Assembly: GCF_000202635.1 (NCBI RefSeq)
Contig: NC_015125.1
Location: forward strand, 1,488,001-1,552,000
Origin: Microbacterium testaceum StLB037
Lineage (GTDB): Bacteria; Actinomycetota; Actinomycetes; Actinomycetales; Microbacteriaceae
Reading direction: 5' to 3'
DNA length: 64,000 nucleotides
The translations under genes and the position numbers were made by a program. The number at the start of each line of letters is the position of its first letter. Within the stretch, counting starts at the first letter, position 1. The notes under the pieces were generated by a model. It saw nothing but the letters and a program-made list of their open reading frames with translations, was not told the DNA's origin and searched no databases. Shown piece after piece: positions 23,495 to 31,913 of the stretch.

Positions 23495-23534
23495 GGGGCG
23501 CCGGGGCGCCGGGGCGCCGGGGCGCCGGGGCGCC
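23495..23534. repeat. five perfect GGGGCGCC tandem units
   Basis: Five uninterrupted copies of the 8-mer GGGGCGCC, which contains the palindrome GGCGCC, end 5 bp from the chorismate mutase stop codon. Confidence 0.95.
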
Positions 23535-23539
23535 GAACG

Positions 23540-23842
23540 TCAGTCGATGGGGTGCGCGGCAGCCGAGCGGTGGTGGCGGATGACCTCGGCCACGACGAAG
23601 TTGAACCACTTCTCGGCGAAGGCCGGGTCGAGATCCGCGTCCTCCGCCAGACGCATGAGCCGGGCGATCTGCTGTTCCTCACGAGCGGGGTCGGATGCCG
23701 GCATCCCGTGCTTCGCTTTCAGCACGCCCACCTGCTTGGTGCACCGGAAGCGCTCCGCGAGCAGGAAGATGAGCGCAGCGTCGATGTTGTCGATGCTGCC
23801 CCGCAGGTTCTGCAGGATCGTCGTGGGGTCGGCGTCCGTCAT
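23540..23842 (-). CDS. chorismate mutase (AroQ type)
   Basis: A 100-residue helical protein converting chorismate to prephenate. The core pattern is ILQNLRGSIDNIDAALIFLL, AERFRCTKQVGVLKAKHGMP, DPAREEQQIARLMRLA and FAEKWFNFVVAEVIRHH. These give the AroQ-type basic residues (Arg in NLRGSID, Arg/Lys in ERF..TKQVG..K) and the Glu/Gln of the last helix. The ATG at 23842 has GGGAGG upstream; the 14-residue in-frame extension is not conserved-looking. Free-standing, and divergent from the AI-2E family gene. It likely serves Phe/Tyr synthesis, but no other aro gene is near. Confidence 0.9.
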   Translation of the reverse strand: MTDADPTTILQNLRGSIDNIDAALIFLLAERFRCTKQVGVLKAKHGMPASDPAREEQQIARLMRLAEDADLDPAFAEKWFNFVVAEVIRHHRSAAAHPID

Positions 23843-23912
23843 GTGTCCTCCCGGAATCGCTCCGAGACTATCGCGGCGGGGCAAGAGCGGACACGTCCTC
23901 TCAGCGGACCCC

Positions 23913-23918
23913 TACAGT
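23913..23918 (+). promoter_or_regulatory. -10 box, leaderless type (AI-2E family gene)
   Basis: TACAGT ends 6 nt before ATG 23925 and no ribosome site is visible. Confidence 0.5.
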
Positions 23919-23924
23919 GTGACC

Positions 23925-25049
23925 ATGAGCCGATCGACGCGCCCCGACCCGACCGCCGAGGGCGCCGACGCCGGTGAGCCCACCTCGCGTGACCGCCCCG
24001 TCTGGTCGGCGATCTCACGCCCCTATGCCGCGGGCTTCTTCTTGACCCTCGGCGGGCTCACCGCGATCCTTCTCGGACTCGCGCTCTCGAGCCTGTCGAC
24101 CGTGCTCATCTACATCGCGATCGCGCTGTTCGTGGCCCTCGCCCTCGACCCCCTGGTGCGCATGCTCGTGCGCCGCGGGATCTCTCGCGCGTGGTCCATC
24201 GTCATCGTGTTCGGCGGACTCGCGGTGATCCTCGCCGCGGCGCTCTGGCTGCTGATCCCGCCGGTGGTGCGGCAGGTGGAGCAGTTCGTCGGCGACATCC
24301 CCACCTTCGTCAACGACCTCATCGACAGCGACGCCGTGCGCTGGGTCGAGTCGAACTTCGGCGACAGCCTGGCCGGCGTGCTCAAGGAGGTGCAGAGCTT
24401 CGTCACCAACCCGACGAACATCGCGGCCATCGGCGGCGGCCTCCTGCAGGTCGGGATCACGATCGGCACCTTCATCTCCGGCGCGATCATCGTCCTCGTG
24501 CTGAGCCTGTACTTCCTCGCCGCCCTCCCGAAGATGAAGAACAGCCTCGTTCGCCTGACCCCGGCGCGCAGCCGCGCGACGGTCTCCGACATGACGGGCC
24601 AGATCACCGATTCGGTCGGTGGCTATCTCGCCGGCATGGTCGTCCTCGCCCTGTGCAACGCCGTGTTCGCGTTCATCGTGCTGACGATCCTCCAGCAGCC
24701 CTTCGCGGCCCTGCTCGCCGCGCTCGCGTTCGGCATCACGCTCATCCCGCTCGTCGGTTCGGTGCTGTTCTGGGCGGTCGCGACGGTCTTCACATTGATC
24801 GTGAGCCCGACCTCGGGACTCATCTTCGCGATCGCCTACCTCGTCTACATGCAGATCGAGGCATATCTCCTCACGCCGCGCGTCATGAACCGGACGATCT
24901 CGGTCCCGGGCTCTCTCGTCGTGATCGGCGCGCTCGTCGGCGGAACGCTACTCGGCCTTCTCGGCGCCCTCGTCGCGATCCCCGTCACGGCCTCGGTCCT
25001 GCTGATCATCAAGCAGATCGTCATCCCGCGACAGGATGCCAAGAAGTAG
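23925..25049 (+). CDS. AI-2E family transporter
   Basis: A 374-residue polytopic membrane protein of the AI-2E/PerM family. There are about eight hydrophobic segments: GFFLTLGGLTAILLGLAL, TVLIYIAIALFVALAL, IVIVFGGLAVILAAALWLLI, then a soluble insertion (residues about 110-180 with VEQFVGDIPTFVNDLID), and a C-terminal bundle with GGYLAGMVVLALCNAVFAFI and LIPLVGSVLFW. Relatives export quorum signals or act as Na+/H+ antiporters, so transport specificity cannot be assigned. The start is fixed by the adjacent -10 box. It ends 3 bp before the convergent nagA stop. Confidence 0.9.
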   Translation: MSRSTRPDPTAEGADAGEPTSRDRPVWSAISRPYAAGFFLTLGGLTAILLGLALSSLSTVLIYIAIALFVALALDPLVRMLVRRGISRAWSIVIVFGGLAVILAAALWLLIPPVVRQVEQFVGDIPTFVNDLIDSDAVRWVESNFGDSLAGVLKEVQSFVTNPTNIAAIGGGLLQVGITIGTFISGAIIVLVLSLYFLAALPKMKNSLVRLTPARSRATVSDMTGQITDSVGGYLAGMVVLALCNAVFAFIVLTILQQPFAALLAALAFGITLIPLVGSVLFWAVATVFTLIVSPTSGLIFAIAYLVYMQIEAYLLTPRVMNRTISVPGSLVVIGALVGGTLLGLLGALVAIPVTASVLLIIKQIVIPRQDAKK

Positions 25050-25052
25050 CGC

Positions 25053-25976
25053 TCACGCCAGCACTCGGGCCGGGACCGTCGAGGCCGCAGCCCACGCCAA
25101 CGGCTCCGGCACGCCCGCGGCGATCGCCGTCGCGACGGCCCGGTCCATCGTGAGCGTCGAGCCGGCGAGGGTGTCGGTCCCCACCAGCACGGGTCGCGCA
25201 TCGCGCACCTCGACGTCCAGCCCGCCCAGCCGGTAGACACCGTCCCCGAGCCCCGTCGCCGACATCGCGTCCGTGACGAGCGCGACGCGGTGCGGAGCCG
25301 CGTCGAAGAGCGTCCGCATCACCACCGGGTGCACGTGGACGCCGTCGGCGATGACCTCGAGGACGACATGGTCGCGCGCGAGCGCGGCACCCACGGGCCC
25401 GGGTGCGCGGTGCCCGAGTCCCGGCATGGCGTTGAACGCGTGCGTGAGGAGGCTCGCTCCGCGGTCGAACGCGGCGGCGGCGGTGTCGTAGTCGGCCTCC
25501 GTGTGGCCCACCGCGACGGCGACCCCCGCCGCGACGAACCGATCGATCGCCTCCGTCGCGCCGGGGAGCTCAGGAGCGATCGTCACCGCGCGCACGATCC
25601 CGTTCCCCGCCTCGATCAGACGCTCGGCAGCCTCCGCCGACGGCACGGTCAAGGCCTCGGGGTCGTGCGCGCCGCGACGGCCGTGAGCGAGGAACGGTCC
25701 CTCGAGATGCACGCCCGCGACTCCGGGCACCCGAGGGAGCACCCCCGCCAACTCGCCCAGTCGGCGCGCCATGCGGTCGACGGGGGCGCTGACGAGGCTC
25801 AGGAGAAGGGTCTCCGTGCCGTGCGCGCGGTGGTGCTCGACGGCGGCACGCACGCCGTCGATGTCCGCGTCGTCGAAGCCGTGTCCGAGCGCTCCGTGGC
25901 AGTGGAGGTCGACGAACGCGGGCGCGGCAGGCGGTCCGGAGAGGGTGCTGACGGGCGGGTGGTTGCGCGAGGGCAT
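25053..25976 (-). CDS. nagA: N-acetylglucosamine-6-phosphate deacetylase, short form
   Basis: A 307-residue NagA, removing acetate from GlcNAc-6-P. Metal and substrate motifs are visible: FVDLHCHGALGHGFDD, VHLEGPFLAHGRRGAHDPEA, VAVGHTEADYDTAAAAFDRG, LTHAFNAMPGLGHRAPGPVG and LVTDAMSATGLGDGVYRLGG, the last with the catalytic Asp. Most NagA are about 380 residues with an N-terminal beta-sandwich strand set before DxHxHG. Here only some 35 residues precede it. A -10 box (TACGGT, 25984-25989) lies 7 nt from ATG 25976, supporting a genuinely short protein. Divergent from the ROK regulator. Confidence 0.9.
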   Translation of the reverse strand: MPSRNHPPVSTLSGPPAAPAFVDLHCHGALGHGFDDADIDGVRAAVEHHRAHGTETLLLSLVSAPVDRMARRLGELAGVLPRVPGVAGVHLEGPFLAHGRRGAHDPEALTVPSAEAAERLIEAGNGIVRAVTIAPELPGATEAIDRFVAAGVAVAVGHTEADYDTAAAAFDRGASLLTHAFNAMPGLGHRAPGPVGAALARDHVVLEVIADGVHVHPVVMRTLFDAAPHRVALVTDAMSATGLGDGVYRLGGLDVEVRDARPVLVGTDTLAGSTLTMDRAVATAIAAGVPEPLAWAAASTVPARVLA

Positions 25977-25983
25977 GGCGCCC

Positions 25984-25989
25984 ACCGTA
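25984..25989 (-). promoter_or_regulatory. -10 box, leaderless type (nagA)
   Basis: TACGGT on the minus strand with 7 nt to ATG 25976. This placement argues against a longer NagA reading frame upstream. Confidence 0.5.
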
Positions 25990-26097
25990 GTGCAGAGATC
26001 TGATCTATCGACCGTTCGCAACCGCGACGGCGGCTCCGCCCGCCGCGGCGAGACGTGCAATGATCTCGTCACCGCGTCCCCCATCGAAAGCAGCGGA

Positions 26098-27270
26098 ATG
26101 AGCGCGCCCTACCCCCACCTCACGTCGACGGGCGGCGTCTTCTCGCTCATCCGCGACGGCCTCGCGCGATCGCGTTCAGACCTCTCCCGCCTGACCGGCC
26201 TCGCCCCCTCCACGATCACGCTGCGCGTCGACGAGCTTCTCGGCCTGGGCGTCGTCGAGGAGGCCGGAGAAACGGCATCCCGAGGTGGCCGTCGTCCGCG
26301 CAAACTCGCCCTCGCCCGCGACGGGCGGGTCATCGCCGGAATCGACCTCGGCGCCGCGCACGCGACGATCATCCTCGAGGATCTCCGGGGTGGGCGGGTG
26401 GCCCGTCATCGGATGAGTCTCGACATCGCCCGAGCTCCCGAAGTGGTGCTGCGCGGCATCCATCGAGAAGTGCTCGCCCTGGTGGAGGCCGCCGCGGAGC
26501 CGGTCACTCTCGCGGGCATCGGCCTCGCCGTCCCCGGGCCGGTGGGCGTCCCGGACGGGCGGATCATCTCGCCTTCGCGCATGCCGGGGTGGAACGGCAT
26601 CGACGCCTCCGCGATCCTCGGCGGCATCGCGGGCGTTCCGGTGCGCTGCGAGAACGACGCCAATGCGATGGCCCTGGGAGAGCACATCGCCGACGGGCGC
26701 CGCTCGGCGAACATGCTCGTCGTCAAAGCCGGATCGAGCATCGGCGTCGGCATCATCGTCGACGGCACCCTCTACCGCGGGGCCACCGGAGTGGCCGGCG
26801 ACATCACCCACATCGCGGTCGCCGGGTCGACCGTGGCCTGCGTGTGCGGGCGGGTCGGGTGCCTGGATGCCATCGCCGGCGGCCGCGCGATCGGCGAGGC
26901 GATGACAGCGGGCGGAATCCGCGTGGACGACGTGGCGCAGCTGGCCGACCTGGCCCGGGACGGCCATCCGCTCGCGACGCGCCTGCTGCGCGAAGCCGGG
27001 CTGCGCACGGGCAGCGTGTTGGCGACCGTCGTCGGGTTCTTCAATCCCGAACGTCTCGTCCTCGGCGGGATCATCGCCACGACAGACGCATTCGTCGCGG
27101 GGGTGCGCTCGAGCATCTACGACCTGTGCCTGCCGCTCTCGACCTCGTCGCTCGACGTCGCGGCCTCGGTCGAGGGCTGGGACATCGGGGCCCGAGGGGC
27201 GGCTCTCCTCGTGCGCGACGAGCTGTTGTCCGCGGCATCCATCGATGCGCTGACGCGCGCACGGTCGTGA
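26098..27270 (+). CDS. ROK family transcriptional regulator (NagC-like)
   Basis: A 390-residue ROK protein with an N-terminal winged helix (VFSLIRDGLARSRSDLSRL, TGLAPSTITLRVDELLGLGV) and a sugar-binding ROK fold. The phosphate-loop position reads AGIDLGAAHATIILE instead of DxGGT, so kinase activity is unlikely. The zinc-like motif CVCGRVGCLDAIAG and GLAVPGPVGVPDG are conserved. It probably represses the adjacent nagA and importer genes and is released by an amino sugar or its phosphate. It is divergent from nagA with 121 bp between starts, and 180 bp upstream of the binding-protein gene, where two operator-like palindromes occur. Confidence 0.88.
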   Translation: MSAPYPHLTSTGGVFSLIRDGLARSRSDLSRLTGLAPSTITLRVDELLGLGVVEEAGETASRGGRRPRKLALARDGRVIAGIDLGAAHATIILEDLRGGRVARHRMSLDIARAPEVVLRGIHREVLALVEAAAEPVTLAGIGLAVPGPVGVPDGRIISPSRMPGWNGIDASAILGGIAGVPVRCENDANAMALGEHIADGRRSANMLVVKAGSSIGVGIIVDGTLYRGATGVAGDITHIAVAGSTVACVCGRVGCLDAIAGGRAIGEAMTAGGIRVDDVAQLADLARDGHPLATRLLREAGLRTGSVLATVVGFFNPERLVLGGIIATTDAFVAGVRSSIYDLCLPLSTSSLDVAASVEGWDIGARGAALLVRDELLSAASIDALTRARS

Positions 27271-27274
27271 CTTC

Positions 27275-27332
27275 TTTCACCGTTTGAAACCAAAAAGGTG
27301 ACTTCATCCGATCTGTGTAACAGGTCAGTTAC
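27275..27332. promoter_or_regulatory. two operator-like palindromes upstream of the fucoside/amino-sugar importer
   Basis: TTTCACCGTTTGAAA (27275-27289) has perfect 5-bp arms around CCGTT. GTAACAGGTCAGTTAC (27317-27332) has 5-bp arms around AGGTCA. Both are AT-rich against the local background and lie between the ROK gene and the lipoprotein gene. Also, TTCATCCGAT occurs twice (27303 and 27380). The ROK protein is the obvious candidate ligand for one of them. Confidence 0.55.
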
Positions 27333-27449
27333 GGAATGAAGCCAAGCTCCTCGGCGCCGTTAGCTTCTCCCCAAGACCCATTCATCCGATGTCTCCAGGG
27401 CTGATACGCCGGACCCGACCTCCGCAGCCCGCACCCGAGAGGAAACCTC

Positions 27450-28709
27450 ATGCACAAGAAACGGATCGCCTTCGCGGGCCTCGTCGCCGTCACGGCGATG
27501 GGCTTCACCGCCTGCGCCTCCGGAGGCAGCGCAGCCGACGGCGGCAAGACGACCATCGTCTGGAACATGTGGGCCGGTGACACCGCGTCCGAGCAGAAGC
27601 TCAAGGACCAGATGGCCGTCGCCCAGAAGCTCGTCGGCGACGACATCACCATCGAGCTCCAGACCGCGCCGTGGGCCGACTACTTCACGAAGCTCAACAC
27701 GAACATGGCGTCGGGCAAGGTCGCCTGCGTCACCGGCATGAACGGCCAGCGCCTCGCCGGCTACACCGAGGTGTTCGACGAGCTCACCGACGACGACCTG
27801 TCCACGATGGGGATCTCGCGCGACGCCTACAACCCGGGTGCGCTGAGCGTCATGGAGAACGGCGGCAAGCTGTACGGCCTCCCCTACGACACCGCTGCGA
27901 TGCTCCTCTTCTACAACGCCGACCTCTTCGCCAAGGCCGGCGCCCCGCTGCCGACCAACGACTGGACGATCGACGACTTCGAGAAGGCCGCGAGCGAGAT
28001 CACCGCCAAGGCCGGCGCGAAGGGCTTCGCCGTCTCGGTCGACGAGTTCCAGTGGCTCTCGCTGCCGATGGCCGAGACGGGCCTGCAGCCGGTCGACGAC
28101 TCGGGCAAGCTCGACCTGACCAACCCGAGCTTCGTCGAGGCGGCCACCCGCTACGGCGACCTCGTCACCAAGCTCGGCGTCTCGGACGCCGTCCCCTCCG
28201 CCTCCGACTCGGCGTGGACCACCACCCAGTTCGAGAACGGCAAGGCCGCGATGATCATCGAGGGGACGTGGATGGCATCCACTCTCACCGCACCCGACCT
28301 CGGCTTCTCGGCGGGCGCGGTGCGCATCCCGCGCGGTTCCGACGGCGCGTACGGCGTCGCGCTCGGCTCGGGGTACGGCATCGCCGCGAACTGCGAGAAC
28401 AAGGAAGCCGCCCTCAAGGTGCTCGGTGCCCTCTCGAGCCCCGACGTGCAGTCCGTGATCGCTCAGCAGGGCGGCTACCCCGCGCAGCTCGCCAGCCAGC
28501 CGGAGTTCTTCACCGCGCTCCCGGATGCCACGCGCGACAACCTCACCCAGGCCTTCACCGCCGCATTCGAGGGTGCGGTGTCGCAGCGCGTGACCGATCA
28601 GTGGACGCAGGTCGCGACCGCGATGCCGAACGAGCTCGTCAGCGTCTACACGGGCCAGGCGACCATGTCGTCGGTGCTCGACGGTCTCGAACAGCGTTTC
28701 GGTAAGTAA
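27450..28709 (+). CDS. sugar ABC transporter substrate-binding lipoprotein
   Basis: A 419-residue family 1 extracellular solute-binding protein. The signal peptide ends in a lipobox (GFTACAS, Cys 22). Mature landmarks are TIVWNMWAGDTASEQKL, a typical oligosaccharide binder start, and SVMENGGKLYGLPYDTAAML, FENGKAAMIIEGTWMAS and GVALGSGYGIA. It carries saccharide to the two downstream permeases. With a cytoplasmic fucosidase and GlcNAc catabolic genes in the same operon, a fucosylated GlcNAc oligosaccharide is the most economical ligand; this is inference. A strong hairpin follows its stop codon. No ATPase gene is in the cluster, so a shared MsiK-type ATPase is probably used. Confidence 0.9.
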   Translation: MHKKRIAFAGLVAVTAMGFTACASGGSAADGGKTTIVWNMWAGDTASEQKLKDQMAVAQKLVGDDITIELQTAPWADYFTKLNTNMASGKVACVTGMNGQRLAGYTEVFDELTDDDLSTMGISRDAYNPGALSVMENGGKLYGLPYDTAAMLLFYNADLFAKAGAPLPTNDWTIDDFEKAASEITAKAGAKGFAVSVDEFQWLSLPMAETGLQPVDDSGKLDLTNPSFVEAATRYGDLVTKLGVSDAVPSASDSAWTTTQFENGKAAMIIEGTWMASTLTAPDLGFSAGAVRIPRGSDGAYGVALGSGYGIAANCENKEAALKVLGALSSPDVQSVIAQQGGYPAQLASQPEFFTALPDATRDNLTQAFTAAFEGAVSQRVTDQWTQVATAMPNELVSVYTGQATMSSVLDGLEQRFGK

Positions 28710-28716
28710 GCCCCTC

Positions 28717-28748
28717 GGGGAGGCGGCGCCGCTCGGCGCCGCCTCCCC
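28717..28748 (+). terminator. hairpin after binding-protein gene (attenuator)
   Basis: A perfect 14-bp stem (GGGGAGGCGGCGCC and its complement) with a 4-nt loop, starting 8 nt after the stop. Placed inside an operon, it should lower downstream expression or stabilise the binding-protein mRNA. Confidence 0.75.
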
Positions 28749-28772
28749 CCTTCTCCTTCGAGGTACACCGCC

Positions 28773-30050
28773 ATGAACGCGAGCCGCACCGACTGGTTCG
28801 TCCACGACCGCTTCGGGATGTTCGTCCACTTCGGGCTCTACAGCGTCGCCGCCCGGCACGAGTGGGTCCAGAACTACGAGCGCATCGAAGCCGCCGACTA
28901 CGCGCGGTACGCCCGTTTCTTCGACCCCGACCTCTTCGACGCACGCGCCCTCGCGCGTCAGGCCCGTGAGGCCGGCGCCCGCTACGTCGTGCTCACCGCC
29001 AAGCACCACGAGGGCTTCTGCCTGTGGAACACGGCGACGACCCCGTTCAACGCCGTCGAAGCCTGCGGCCGCGACCTCGTGCGCGAGTACGTCGACGCCC
29101 TGCGCGCCGAGGGACTGCGCGTCGGCCTCTACTTCTCGCTGCTCGACTGGTCGCACCCGCACTACACGATCGACCGGCACCACCCCCAGCGCGGTGCCGC
29201 CGACGTCGCCGAGCGCAACGCCGCGCGCGACATGGCCGTGTACCGGGAGTACCTGCATGCCCAGGTGCGTGAGCTGCTGACCGGATACGGCCCTCTCGAC
29301 TACCTCTTCTTCGACTTCACCGAACCCGCGGAGGAGGACGGCCTCCCCGGCAAGTCCCCCGAGGACTGGGATGCCGAGACCCTCCTGGCGATGTGCCGGG
29401 AGCTGCAGCCCGACATGATCGTGAACGATCGCCTCGGCATCCCCGCCGATCTCGTCACCCCCGAGCAGTACCAGCCCGTGCGCCCCTTCGAGCGCGACGG
29501 CGTCCCCCTGGTGTGGGAGGCGTGCCAGACGATCAACGGCAGCTGGGGCTACCACCGTGACAACCACGACAGCAAGAGCGCGGCCCTGCTGGTGCGGATG
29601 CTCGCCCGCTCGGTGGCCCTGGGCGGAAACCTTCTCCTGAACGTCGGCCCGACCGGACGCGGCGAGATCGCCCCGCGCGACGCCGTACTGCTGTCCGAGG
29701 TCGGCGACTGGATGACCCGGCACGCGGATGCCATCCGCGGCGCCGCCGCGTCGAGCTTCACGGCCCCGTCGGGAGTGGTCTACACCCAGCGCGGCGACCG
29801 CCTCTACGCGCACCTGTTCGACTGGCCCTTCGGCCTACTCCACCTCCCCGACCTCGCCGACCGCGTCGCCTTCGCGCGCTTCCTCGACGACGGCTCCGAG
29901 GTGCTGCTCGAAGAGATCCCCGCAGGCCAAGAGGCGTTCAACCTCCAGCCCGCGGCCCCCGAGCCGGGGACCCTGACGCTCAAGCTCCCCGTCCAGCCTC
30001 CGTCGGTCGCGCTGCCGGTGATCGAGCTGTTCCTGCGGGCCTCCTCATGA
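28773..30050 (+). CDS. alpha-L-fucosidase, GH29, cytoplasmic
   Basis: A 425-residue GH29 enzyme releasing L-fucose from the non-reducing end. Family signatures are WFVHDRFGMFVHFGLYSV (from residue 8), VVLTAKHHEGFCLWNT (about 72-87), GLYFSLLDWSHPHY and DYLFFDF with D181 as likely nucleophile; NGSWGYHRDNHDSKS and GGNLLLNVGPTGRGEI follow. No signal peptide is present, so it works on imported saccharide. It lacks additional C-terminal carbohydrate modules; length is near the minimal GH29 plus a beta domain. It lies between the binding protein and permease genes and shares a 4-nt overlap option with the latter. Confidence 0.93.
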   Translation: MNASRTDWFVHDRFGMFVHFGLYSVAARHEWVQNYERIEAADYARYARFFDPDLFDARALARQAREAGARYVVLTAKHHEGFCLWNTATTPFNAVEACGRDLVREYVDALRAEGLRVGLYFSLLDWSHPHYTIDRHHPQRGAADVAERNAARDMAVYREYLHAQVRELLTGYGPLDYLFFDFTEPAEEDGLPGKSPEDWDAETLLAMCRELQPDMIVNDRLGIPADLVTPEQYQPVRPFERDGVPLVWEACQTINGSWGYHRDNHDSKSAALLVRMLARSVALGGNLLLNVGPTGRGEIAPRDAVLLSEVGDWMTRHADAIRGAAASSFTAPSGVVYTQRGDRLYAHLFDWPFGLLHLPDLADRVAFARFLDDGSEVLLEEIPAGQEAFNLQPAAPEPGTLTLKLPVQPPSVALPVIELFLRASS

Positions 30051-30064
30051 CGAAAGGTCACCGG

Positions 30065-30982
30065 ATGGTCACCGAATCCTCCATCGCCCCGCGGCGACGC
30101 AACACGATCGAGCGGAGGGAACGCCGTCAGGCACTCGGCTTCATCACCCCGGCCGTGCTCGGTCTCGCGGTCTTCACCGTGCTGCCCGTGGGACTCGCGA
30201 TCGTGATGAGCCTGTTCGACTGGCCGATCTTCGGCAAGCGGGCGTTCGTCGGTTTCGACAACTACGTGACGCTCCTCACCTCATCGCCCGACTTCTGGCC
30301 GGCGCTGCGCAACTCCGCGGTGTTCACGCTGCTCTACGTGCCGCTGAACCTCATCGTGGCGCTGGGACTGTCGCTGCTGCTCGGCCCCCGCATCCGCGGT
30401 CGCGCCGTCTTCCGGGTGCTGTTCTTCATCCCCGTGGTGACGCCGATCGTGGCGAGCGCGCTCATCTGGCGTCTCGTCCTGCAGCCGGATGGTCTGCTCA
30501 ACGGCATGACCGTCTCGCTCTTCGGCTGGGAACTGCCGAACTTCCTCGTCGACCAGAACTGGGCGATGCTCGCCGTCGTCGCGATGAGCGTGTGGGCGGG
30601 CATGGGCTACAACATGCTCGTCCTCACCGCGGCCCTCGAACAGGTGCCCACCTCCGTCGTCGAGGCCGCGCAGATCGACGGGGCCCGTGGCATCCGTCTC
30701 ATCTGGCAGGTGATCATCCCGCTCATCTCGCCCGCGATCTTCTTCGCCGCGGTGATGACGATCATCTCCTCGATGCAGGTCTTCGCCCAGCCGCAGCTGC
30801 TCACCGGCGGCGGGCCCGGCACGTCCACCGTGCCGCTGGTGATGTTCATCTACAACACCGGCTTCAAGTTCCAGGACCTCGGTCTCGCCGCCGCGGGCGC
30901 GTGGATCCTGTTCGTCATCATCATCGGCATCACGGCGCTGCAGTTCCGGGCGCAGAAGAGGTGGGTGCACTATGAGCACTGA
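30065..30982 (+). CDS. sugar ABC transporter permease 1
   Basis: A permease of about 305 residues of the MalF/LacF class. Six membrane spans include ALGFITPAVLGLAVFTVLPV, VFTLLYVPLNLIVALGLSLL, VFRVLFFIPVVTPIVASALI and the C-terminal AAAGAWILFVIIIGITALQF. The EAA loop is VVEAAQIDGARGIRLIWQVI. I chose ATG 30065 because GAAAGG lies 7 nt upstream; ATG 30047, overlapping the fucosidase stop by 4 nt (ATGA), is a real alternative adding 6 residues. It pairs with the next gene to form the membrane channel. Confidence 0.9.
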   Translation: MVTESSIAPRRRNTIERRERRQALGFITPAVLGLAVFTVLPVGLAIVMSLFDWPIFGKRAFVGFDNYVTLLTSSPDFWPALRNSAVFTLLYVPLNLIVALGLSLLLGPRIRGRAVFRVLFFIPVVTPIVASALIWRLVLQPDGLLNGMTVSLFGWELPNFLVDQNWAMLAVVAMSVWAGMGYNMLVLTAALEQVPTSVVEAAQIDGARGIRLIWQVIIPLISPAIFFAAVMTIISSMQVFAQPQLLTGGGPGTSTVPLVMFIYNTGFKFQDLGLAAAGAWILFVIIIGITALQFRAQKRWVHYEH

Positions 30983-31913
30983 GACCCTGCGACAGACCCA
31001 CCGCCCGACTCCGCTGTCGCCCGCGACCGCCGTCGACGGCCCGCGCGGCGGCCGACGCGGCCGGCGGCGCGGCCAGCCGGCCTCCCGCGGCGAGCGCCTC
31101 GGGCTGATCGGCGCGTACATCGCCGTGATCGTCGCGGCGGTCATCTTCGCCGCTCCGCTGATCTACGCGTTCTTCTCGGCCCTGAAGCCGTCGAACGAGG
31201 TGCTGCTCGCGCCTCCCACGCTGATCGGCAGCGAGGTGCGCTGGCAGAACTTCCTCGAGGTGTTCAGCTTCGCCCCGTTCCCGACCTACATCGCGAACTC
31301 GTTCCTCGTCTCGATCGCCGGGGTCCTCGTCGTCCTCGTCGTCTCGTCGACGGCCGGCTACGCCTTCGGGCGTCTGCGCTGGCCCGGGCGCGACATCGTG
31401 TTCGTGCTGTTCCTGGGCACCCTGATGGTTCCGCAGGAAGTGCTGGTCATCCCGATGTTCGTCGTCATGCAGTGGTTCGGGTGGGTCGACACGTACCAGT
31501 CGCTCATCTTCCCCTGGGCCTTCACCGCCTTCGGCACCTTCCTCATGCGGCAGTTCTTCCGCGGCATCCCGTTCGAACTCGAGGAGGCCGCGCGCATGGA
31601 CGGCGCCGGTCCCGTCCGCACCTTCCTGCAGGTGATCCTCCCGCTGGCTGGCTCGGCGCTCGCGGTGCTGGCCGTGTTCACCTTCCTCAACTACTGGAAC
31701 AGCTACCTCTGGCCCCTCGTGACCGTCAACGACTACAACGCCCTCGGAACCCTGCCCATCGGTCTCGCGAGTTTCGCGACGCAGACCGGAACTCGGTGGG
31801 ACCTGCAGATGGCGGCGACGATCATCTCGATGATCCCCACCACGATCCTCGTGATCGCCCTGCAGAAGCACCTCGTCAAGGGCATCGCGACGTCGGGTCT
31901 GGGCGGGCGATGA
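30972..31913 (+). CDS. sugar ABC transporter permease 2
   Basis: A 313-residue MalG-class permease. The N-terminus has a basic Arg/Gly-rich cytoplasmic stretch (RGGRRGRRRGQ), then spans such as LIGAYIAVIVAAVIFAAPLI and VFVLFLGTLMVPQEVLVIPM. The EAA loop is ELEEAARMDGAGPVRTFLQV. It ends with LQKHLVKGIATSGLGGR, typical of the family. It overlaps permease 1 by 11 nt and the M81 gene by 4 nt, so translation is coupled along the operon. Confidence 0.92.
   Translation: MSTETLRQTHRPTPLSPATAVDGPRGGRRGRRRGQPASRGERLGLIGAYIAVIVAAVIFAAPLIYAFFSALKPSNEVLLAPPTLIGSEVRWQNFLEVFSFAPFPTYIANSFLVSIAGVLVVLVVSSTAGYAFGRLRWPGRDIVFVLFLGTLMVPQEVLVIPMFVVMQWFGWVDTYQSLIFPWAFTAFGTFLMRQFFRGIPFELEEAARMDGAGPVRTFLQVILPLAGSALAVLAVFTFLNYWNSYLWPLVTVNDYNALGTLPIGLASFATQTGTRWDLQMAATIISMIPTTILVIALQKHLVKGIATSGLGGR

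Noticed and set aside
23495..23534. CRISPR or integration-site repeats
   Set aside because: Plain 8-bp tandem repeat, no spacers, no integrase.
25977..26084. Frameshift or missed upstream exon explaining the short NagA
   Set aside because: The in-frame extension (MGDAVTRSLHVSPRRAEPPS and on) is not NagA-like, and a -10 box lies 7 nt from the chosen ATG.
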